A stretch of 64,000 nt of DNA from Chloracidobacterium sp. (GTDB lineage: Bacteria > Acidobacteriota > Blastocatellia > Pyrinomonadales > Pyrinomonadaceae): positions 930,001-994,000 of the forward strand of contig JADJTD010000001.1 of the NCBI GenBank assembly GCA_016711345.1. The letters are read 5' to 3'. The stretch's first letter is position 1, and each line of letters opens with the position of its first letter. Below, in pieces: positions 27,001 to 33,600 of the stretch. The notes beneath the pieces were generated by a model, which was not told the origin of the DNA, did no database searches, and worked only from the letters and a program-made list of their open reading frames with translations. The position numbers and the translations under genes are program-made.

Positions 27001-27162
27001 GATTTGGGGGAAACCGGTTCAGATGAAAAGGTCAAAGGATTCAGGGTGAAAGTGAAACTCAAATCGGTCGAACAAACGGACCAGACGACTCGAAAAAAGG
27101 CGATTTCCGACGTCGTTTTCGGTGCCATGAAACGGATGAAAAATAAAGACGATGACGCGTGA
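24004..27162 (+). CDS. large VirD4/HerA-type ATPase with C-terminal nuclease-like domain
   Basis: Start at ATG 24004 (GAAGGACTA upstream), giving 1052 residues; upstream starts in the frame overlap the previous gene. The N-terminal 400 residues are an alpha/beta region of unknown fold. An ATPase core follows: Walker A GATGSGKTN (about 422), AVVDPHGDLIDEV, Walker B YLYIDEAHHFL (about 662), LILAHQQLNQF. Then comes a Pro-rich linker (about 800-880) and a C-terminal domain (about 895-1000) with GKIDVALENETLRIACEISV, which has the spacing of a PD-(D/E)xK nuclease but a serine where lysine is expected. This looks like the DNA-pumping coupling ATPase of the element. The region shares its core with the short ATPase at 8771-9958. 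Confidence 0.85.
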   Translation: MPQRPNHDEIGVFGDRRREQERAFSEWELPGRGWSIFGETIDPEPRMRAPFRTPEPTRPIDDARIPSSVGRLFENRWVPEPLPIADRQTGPDALRPRLCAPVATKTFRLVVPSEIKIPFEQTEQILSNLANTATFISFEILGTSDAITFQITCPASASDAVASLLKNHLPGVVFQQGEDAVKEHIRQAIPGRIDLSLMADFGLGREWFKPLPTGSSFPTDPLLPLIASFDEITNDETICFQVLLRRTRQNWNGSANNLIFDESGKLRFAELQNIIPAIKDKLARRLFAANVRVLIETRSAQRSQQVARRLGTFFRQFSSAAGNEMIPLQNDGLPAAKHLQSFLDRTTYRTGALLSAPEISGLVHLPTDAIKSPKLRRSENRTKAAPDFATRGSLLLGENEHLGQMRKIHLGQEQRVKHTHIAGATGSGKTNLILNMVKQDIDLGCGFAVVDPHGDLIDEVIERIPEDRLKDVVLFNAADDAYPIGFNILSAHSELEKTLISSDLVAIFRRFSTSWGDQMNSVLANAILAFLESTRGGNLLDLKRFLIEKDFREEFLTTVQDDEIRYYWQKEFPELRGKPYASLLTRLDTFLRSKLIRFIVAQKENRLDIRQIMDQKKILLIRLSLGAIGEENAYLLGSLIVSKLHQATLSRQDVAEETRNPFYLYIDEAHHFLTPSMNQILSGTRKYKLGLILAHQQLNQFHTGDADILSSVLSNCYTRICFRLDDTDAERISRGFSFFKPEHLKDLGVGEAICRFEQSRNDFNLKTYPIAAVPENIAVERRIAVIEHSRRLYAKPKDEVAAELKAKHVEKPPSRTSTKKVIALAPLAATTPAPPTDIPEPPDAREKHSPATAEQQPDRVGTAIPADPISMPVPNSVANQGLQQHRYLQSLVKRMGEDKGFRVTIEKPVFGGIGKIDVALENETLRIACEISVTNEPDYEVQNIRKCLSAGYSPVILISADKRHLGKIREKAGEQLSAEEHSTIEFLTPDEFYDWLKDLDLGETGSDEKVKGFRVKVKLKSVEQTDQTTRKKAISDVVFGAMKRMKNKDDDA

Positions 27163-27221
27163 TTTTTCCCGCGGCAGGATGCAGAATATAAGACATTAAA
27201 TAGTCGAAGGCTTTAAAAATT

Positions 27222-28748
27222 ATGATCAACGAATTCTCTCTTAAAGGGACGGGTGAAAAGAAGCGGGTCGGAATTTGGATACGGGTTTCTACTGAGTTGC
27301 AGGTCGAGAGCGAAAGTCCTGAGCATCACGAAAAACGAGGAAAGTACTACGCCGAGGCCAAAGGGTGGGACGTGGTCAAAGTTTACTCGCTTGACGGGGT
27401 GAGCGGTAAGTCGGTCATTGATCATCCCGAGACAAAGCGGATGATGGAGGACGTACGCAACGGAAAAATATCGGGTCTGATCTTCTCCAAGCTCGCACGT
27501 CTCGCACGGAACACTCGTGAGCTTCTCGATTTTTCCGATTTTTTTCGGCAGCACGATGCTGACCTTATCTCTCTCGGCGAAGCGATCGATACGTCGAGCC
27601 CCGCCGGGCGTCTTTTCTACACCATCATAAGTGCGATGGGCCAATGGGAACGGGAAGAGATCTCCGCCCGTGTCGCCGCCTCCGTCCCGATCAGGGCCAA
27701 ATTGGGAAAGCCGCTCGGCGGAGCCGCCCCGTTCGGGTATCGCTGGGAAAACCGCGAACTCGTGCCGGATAGCAAAGAAGCTCCAATACGACGTCTCATG
27801 TACGAGCTTTTTCTCGCACACCAACGAAAGAAAACCGTTGCCGATCTTCTGAACAAGGCCGGACACCGTACCCGCAATGGTTCGAAATTCACCGACACGA
27901 CGGTTGACAGGCTTCTCCAAGACACGACCGCCAAAGGGATTCGCAGGGCCAACTACACAAGGAGCCTTGGCGAAAAGAAGCACTGGGTCCGAAAACCCAA
28001 GTCAGAATGGGTCGAAACTCCGATCGAGCCGATCATTGAAGTGGAATTGTGGGATCAGGTGAATGCCATCCTTGAGCAAAGACAAAGGACGAGGAAGAAA
28101 CCCGGCCGTCGCGCCGTGCAATTGTTCGCCGGTCTCGCCTTTTGCCACTGCGGACAAAAGATGCGGGTCCCGAGCAACTCACCGAAATATGTCTGTCCCG
28201 ATTGCCATAACAAGATCTCCACGATCGATCTCGAAGAGATTTTCCGGCTCCAACTCAAGAATTTCCTTTTTTCGACTGACGACCTGATCGCCTACTTTAA
28301 GGCGGCGGACGACACCATCCAGGAGAAACAGCAACTTCTGGAGTCTCTGAAAAAGGAGCAGGACAAGGTCCAGATGGAAATGAAAAAGATCTATCGGTTG
28401 TATATGGAGGATAAAATCAGCACTGACGGATTCGGTCACTCTTACGGGCCGCTCGAAGAGCGGCTACGACAAATCGCGTCGGAACTTCCCGAACTTCAGG
28501 GCGAAGTGGATTTCATGATGATACAGCATCTTTCACAAGATGAAACCATCTCTCAGTTCAGAAGCCTCTATGATCGATGGCTGAATCTCGAGAAAGACGA
28601 GAAGAGAATCATCATTGAACACAGCGTTGAACGGATCACCGTAGGTACCGAAGACATCAACATCGAACTTGGTTATATGCCAAGTTCTTCCGAACTCATG
28701 GCATCAAAGCAACGCGGGAACACGGATTCATTGAAGCGACGAGTGTAA
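27222..28748 (+). CDS. large serine recombinase / integrase at element right end
   Basis: 508 residues. Resolvase domain WIRVSTELQ with catalytic Ser23, SKLARLARN arginine motif, recombinase domain (GYRWENREL through ANYTRSLGE), a zinc ribbon CHCGQ...CPDCHNKI, and a C-terminal coiled coil (about 365-420). Its 3' end crosses into comM: bases from about 28720 belong to the interrupted gene, so the last nine or so residues and the stop codon are supplied by host DNA. This is the natural integrase for element 1. Start at ATG 27222; no strong ribosome binding site. Confidence 0.93.
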   Translation: MINEFSLKGTGEKKRVGIWIRVSTELQVESESPEHHEKRGKYYAEAKGWDVVKVYSLDGVSGKSVIDHPETKRMMEDVRNGKISGLIFSKLARLARNTRELLDFSDFFRQHDADLISLGEAIDTSSPAGRLFYTIISAMGQWEREEISARVAASVPIRAKLGKPLGGAAPFGYRWENRELVPDSKEAPIRRLMYELFLAHQRKKTVADLLNKAGHRTRNGSKFTDTTVDRLLQDTTAKGIRRANYTRSLGEKKHWVRKPKSEWVETPIEPIIEVELWDQVNAILEQRQRTRKKPGRRAVQLFAGLAFCHCGQKMRVPSNSPKYVCPDCHNKISTIDLEEIFRLQLKNFLFSTDDLIAYFKAADDTIQEKQQLLESLKKEQDKVQMEMKKIYRLYMEDKISTDGFGHSYGPLEERLRQIASELPELQGEVDFMMIQHLSQDETISQFRSLYDRWLNLEKDEKRIIIEHSVERITVGTEDINIELGYMPSSSELMASKQRGNTDSLKRRV

Positions 28749-29802
28749 AATTAGCCGGAAATGTCAGCGAAGTTGCGGCACGAGAGATCGTAACGGTCTT
28801 GTCTTCCATCGGCTGGCGCAGAACTTCAAGTACGCTGCGGTCAAATTCCGGCAGTTCGTCTAGGAACAGAACGCCGAGATGCGAAAGCGAGACTTCACCA
28901 GGCTTTGGGATCGATCCGCCGCCGATAAGGCCTGCTTGGGAAACAGTGTGATGCGGTGATTTAAAAGGCCGCTCAACTATCAAACCGGAACTTCCTGTAA
29001 GGCCGGCTACCGAATGAATCTTTGTTATCTCTATCGCTTCTTCAAATTCCAGCGGCGGCAGAATCGTTGGAAGACGTTTGGCAAGCATTGTTTTGCCGGA
29101 GCCTGGCGGGCCGATAAACAGAATGTTGTGGCCGCCAGCGCTGGCAATTTCGAGAGCTCGTTTAGCTGTCTGTTGGCCTCGCACTTCGTTAAAGTCAACG
29201 CGATATTTGTTTTCGCGCGATCTCAGTTCCGATATATCTAAACTGAGCGGCCTGACCGAAGTTTCGCGGCCCGTTTGCAGATCCTGACAAAGCTCGGCCG
29301 CAGTGCGAAGGTCTTTGACCGGATAAACATTGATACCGCTGACGACCGCAGCCTCGGTCGCATTTTCTTCCGGAAGTAGCAGGTTTTTGACGCCTACTTC
29401 ACGGGCCTTTAGAGCGATGGACAAGGCTCCGCGAACGGGTCGCACTCGTCCGTCGAGCGACAATTCGCCGACGCTCATCGTATGTTCCATGCTGTCGATC
29501 CCAAGGTCGCCCGCCGCACCCAGAATGCCCAAAGCAATCGGCAGATCGAAAGCCGCGCCCTCTTTGCGAACGTCGGCCGGAGCAAGGTTGACGGTAATCT
29601 TTTGGATCGGAAAAAAGTAACGGCTGTTCGTGATCGCTGCTCGGATTCGCTCGCGAGATTCGCGAATCGCAGTGTCCGGCAATCCGACTACGGTAAAGTT
29701 AGGCGACTGGTCATTGTCAGCACTCGGGCGCAACGCAACCTCGATGTCAACAACCAGAGCATCGATGCCGTACACCGTCGCCGACTGCGAAAGGAAGAGC
29801 AT
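28696..29802 (-). pseudogene. comM: comM/yifB (Mg-chelatase-like AAA+ helicase), truncated by element 1
   Basis: The first 361 residues are a normal ComM/YifB: N-terminal Lon-like domain (about 1-165), Mg-chelatase core with Walker A GPPGSGKT and Walker B VLFLDELPEF, then ASMNPC. The family continues for about 150 residues (PCGY, sensor 2 and C-terminal domain); here seven foreign residues and a stop follow. ComM is a hexameric branch-migration helicase that aids integration during natural transformation, so the host copy is probably inactive. The comM gene is a known integration hotspot for genomic islands in other bacteria. Confidence 0.88.
28716..28731. other. right attachment junction of element 1 in comM
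   Basis: Reading the minus strand, ComM coding matches the family through codons ATG AAT CCG TGT (28731-28720; residues MNPC) and then departs, where ComM proteins continue PCG. The crossover therefore lies at or just below 28720. The partner junction, carrying the rest of comM on the same strand, must be left of the window. Confidence 0.7.
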
Positions 29803-30025
29803 AAACTAGATCAAAATTTGAAACAAAAATTATGTGCAGTCTAACACCGGAATTTTCAAATGTCGAAACCAAAAAAAAAGATGAATTATTTTTGCCAAAA
29901 AGTGATTTTTTTAAAACAGCGCCAAAATAAGTGTTTTTAAATGTGGCACGTGCCACAGTCAATTTCTGATGCAACATCCAAAAGTGTCACAACTGTCGCG
30001 GTGTCCCAATGTCCCACCGTTATTT

Positions 30026-30228
30026 TTGTCCACCTTGTCCACGCCTTGTCCACGCATGGGTGTGGACAAGGTAAACTGCTGATAAACATAGGCTTACAGC
30101 GACAAAATGACCTTGTCCACGGAAGTTTGAAAAAAAGTAAGACATTGTCTTACAGCAAATCTAAACACTGCAAATAATGGGGTTACGGCGTCGCATGATT
30201 TTCCGAAGGGCAATCTTTGCGTGGACAA
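30026..30228. promoter_or_regulatory. cluster of six DnaA-box-like 9-mers
   Basis: Sites at 30026-30034 (TTGTCCACC), 30035-30043, 30046-30054 and 30113-30121 (TTGTCCACG) are on the plus strand; 30061-30069 (TTGTCCACA) and 30220-30228 (TTGTCCACG) are on the minus strand. TTGTCCACA is a recognised DnaA-box form in several higher-GC bacteria, and the cluster sits next to an AT-rich tract, the usual layout of a replication origin. No dnaA or dnaN is nearby, so the site may instead bind another regulator. Confidence 0.35.
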
Positions 30229-30286
30229 GCATTTCGTTTGTGTCGAGTGTCCCACTGTCCCACGAGTTTTTTTCGCAAGAAGCAAT

Positions 30287-30356
30287 GCCACGAGTACACA
30301 GAGATGATTGAGAAAAATATGATCTGTTTCTCCGGGTTCTCGGTGCTCTCTGTGGC
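30287..30356. repeat. 70-bp imperfect inverted repeat, dispersed-repeat-like
   Basis: The left arm GCCACGAGTACACAGAGA and the right arm TCTCGGTGCTCTCTGTGGC are imperfect reverse complements around an AT-rich centre. Repeats of this CACAGAG-type are found dispersed between genes in many environmental genomes and create spurious frames on the minus strand. It is non-coding; origin unknown. Confidence 0.45.
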
Positions 30357-30606
30357 TAAACTCTGTTTCACATTTCGTTTTCAAATAGCAAAATCGTTTT
30401 AATTAAAACGATGTACGCTCCAGCATAGTACATTGTTGCATCGTTGGGAAGCTTAACTTTCTCGATTTGACGCAACTTTCCAGCTAATTATTAGATTTTT
30501 TCAACTTTGCCCGTTTTGAACGACGGCGTATGTCCGTTTTGGGCGAATTTTTACGCATATGTAGTTGAACCATTAAGAATGTTTGCGAACGACCAGCCGG
30601 AGCTTT

Positions 30607-33600
30607 ATGAACAACCGAATCAACGCCATTAAACGTAATCAACCATATTTTTTGCAGAAAAAAAGAAATCTCTCGCTCATCGCATTTGCAGTGATTTTTG
30701 CTCTCGGGATAACTTCCTTTGCTCTTTACACGCAAACGGCAGCTCCGAATGAAAAGGAAAAAGGTCTGCCGACGCTAAACGACGATGCGTCAGTTGATTA
30801 TCTGCGGAACGACTTAACCAATGAGGCTCTTGAGGATGCTATCGCGAATACAGTTGGTGACGATCTGACGAAAAATCCCGAGGCCGTTGTAAAACTCACT
30901 GGGAGCGCTCCTCGACCCAATGACAGGCTCGGCAGCAGCGTAGCGATCTCAGGCGACACAGTCGTTGTTGGAGCACCATCCACTGACGGTGGTGGAGCAG
31001 ATACCAACGGGGCAGCGTACATTTTTGTCCGTAATGGTTCGGGATGGTCGGAGCAGCAAAGACTGACGTCCCCGGACAGCCCTGCGGACGATAAGGATGG
31101 ATTTGGTGCGGCCGTTAGCATTTCTGGCGATACCCTCATTGTTGGCGCTCTTCGCCAGGGTGACCCTAATCTGGGAGATTATGGCGCCGCCTACATTTAT
31201 GTCCGCACGGGCAGCACATGGACGCTACAGAAGAAACTCTCACCTCTCGATACGCCGCTGGCCAAGTGTGAAGGACAATTTGGCAAGAGTGTTGCTATCT
31301 CTGGAGACACAGTGCTTATCGGCACGGATGGATGCCTCCAATTTACAGAACACTCAGCAATGGTGCATGTATTTGTCCGCGAGGGTACAACGTGGACACA
31401 ACAGGCGTTGCTTACGGCGATCGACGAGGGCAATGATGACTCTTTTGGTGAGAGCGCGGCTCTTTCCGGCGATACGGCGATCATCGGCGACCCTGACCGA
31501 TCTGGCCAAGGGCCGGAAGCCGCTTACATTTTTGTGCGTTGCGGAACGGAGTGGACACGACAGCAGAGGCTAATGCCGTCCGATGGAGGCGATAAATATT
31601 TCGGCGGCAGCGTGGCCATCTCAGGAAATACAGTGATCGTCGGAGGTCCAGAAGAACCCGGTATACTTAACGGTACAGCGGGTTCTGCATATATCTTTGT
31701 CAATGACGGCACGACCTGGACACAGCAGCAAAAATTGAAAGCAGATAGCGGCTCGATTACCAGCCGATACTTCGGAGCCGGCGTCGGCATATTAGGCGAT
31801 ACCGTGGTCGTGGGAAAGCGTTCCGAGGGCACGCTCCAGGCATCGCGCGGTCAAGCCCTTATCTACGCTCGCAGCGGCACTACATGGACTTTGCAGGAAA
31901 CTTTATCGGGAACCGGCCCGCTTAATGACGACTTTGGCTTCAGCGCTGCAATTTCGCCTGACGCGGTTATCATCGGGTCACGGTTTGACCTCGCTGGTGT
32001 GGGCTCGGCCTATGCGATAGACCGGACCACACAAGCTCCGCCGCCGTCGTCATCTCCGTGCGAGGACGATATCGAGGTAAACATCGTTACGGACCAACCG
32101 GACATTGACCTCGAAGATGATGTGTGTGATGTCGATAAGGGCCAGTCAGGGAATCAATGCAGCCTGAGGGCGGCGATCGAGACGGCGAATGCGAACGAAG
32201 GGCCGGACGAGATCTTGTTCAACATTCCGGGCGGAGGAACTCATACGATATCACCGATTACGCAATTGCCGTCTTTGAGCGAGACGGCAACGATTGATGC
32301 GACGACTCAGCCGGGATATGCCGGGTCGCCTCTAATAGAGCTTAGCGGTAACAGTACGCTCGGAGGAATTGGATTTGTGGCAGGGAGCAACAACTCGGTT
32401 CTGAGGGGCATGGCGATCAACCGGTTTGGAGCAGGCGTCGGCATAGAAACGAGCGGTGTGAGTGTAGAGAGATGCTATTTCGGCTTAAGCCCCGATGGAA
32501 GTCCCGCAGGGACGACGGCGGATAACGTCATCGCGATCAGCATCAGCACTGCGGCGGCGAGCAACAACACGATCGGCGGAGTGGGCAATCTTGGAAATGT
32601 AATCTCAAACAGCAATTTTGGAGTGGGCATTTCCGCTGGCGCGAGCGGCAACAAGGTATTCGGAAATAATATCGGCACAAATGCTGCGGGAACCTCTGCA
32701 ATGCCCAACGGCAACGCCGTAGTTATTCAGGGAGCTAACGGCAACCAGATCGGCGGTGAGACCGTTGGCCAGGGTAACCTGATCTCCGGTAATACAACGG
32801 TTGGGGTCCTGGTGACCGCCAACTCGTCAACCAATACGATCACGGGCAATAAGATAGGAACAAATGTGTCAGGTACCGAAGCAGTCGCAAATGGTGTTGG
32901 CGTTGCCATAGGCAGTTCTACCAATAACCGCGTGGGCAGTGAGACCGCTGGGATGGGCAATTTGATCTCCGGCAATACGGCTTTCGGTATTGCCATTGGC
33001 GCAAATGCGTCAGGCAATACGATCGTCGGTAATCTGATCGGCACGAACGCCGGCGGAACGTCGGCACTCGCAAACCTTGCCGGAGTTGTGATCGAAGACT
33101 CAGATGACAACGATGTCGGCTTAGAAACCGCTAATTCCGGCAACTTGATCTCCGGTAATACGACTGTCGGCGTCGCACTGCGGACAAACGCGTCGAACAA
33201 TCGGATCGCAGGCAATAAGATCGGTACCACGTTAAATGGAACATCTGTGCTACCGAATGGTCAGCACGGGATCTTCGTAGATACAGGAGCTGAGGAAAAC
33301 AAGCTCAGATCAAATGTTGTTGGCGGGCATAACTTGACGAACGAATCCGGCGGGATCGTCTTGGGACCTGATGCGGGCACCGAGAATTATGTGACGGAAA
33401 ATTCTATCGGAGTCGTTGGCAATCTCGGAACAACCGCACTGCCAAACAAGTATGGGGTTGTCTGCTTCGCCGACGGACAATTTATCGGTTCCAGCCTTGA
33501 GGGTGGTAATCGCATCTCTCATAACGAAAAAGCGGGCATCTGGGTCGCCAGCGTAGAAGGTGGACCAAATCCGGTTGTTGAAAATAACACGATCACGAAG

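Larger units (their letters stand above)
29803..30606. other. intergenic region with AT-rich tract, palindromes and DnaA-box-like cluster
   Basis: No convincing gene. From the comM start rightward it holds an AT-rich tract (29810-29940), a perfect 16-bp palindrome TGTGGCACGTGCCACA (29942-29957), six TTGTCCAC(A/G/C) motifs (30026-30228), a 17-base palindrome GTAAGACATTGTCTTAC (30137-30153), repeated GTCCCAC words near 30010 and 30248, and a dispersed-repeat-like hairpin (30287-30356). Short frames across it are shadows. It also has to contain the promoters of comM and of the giant surface protein. Confidence 0.6.

Noticed and set aside
17047..27162. Calling the 17-27 kb operon a known conjugation (T4SS) locus
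   Set aside because: Only the VirD4-like ATPase fits; no VirB4, VirB6/8/10-like protein or relaxase could be identified.
30137..30153. 17-base palindrome as a terminator
   Set aside because: No T run on either strand and no gene end nearby; kept only as part of the intergenic description.
30183..30371. Short minus-strand frames rich in TES/TEN-type residues
   Set aside because: They arise from the dispersed CACAGAG-type inverted repeat and are not genes.
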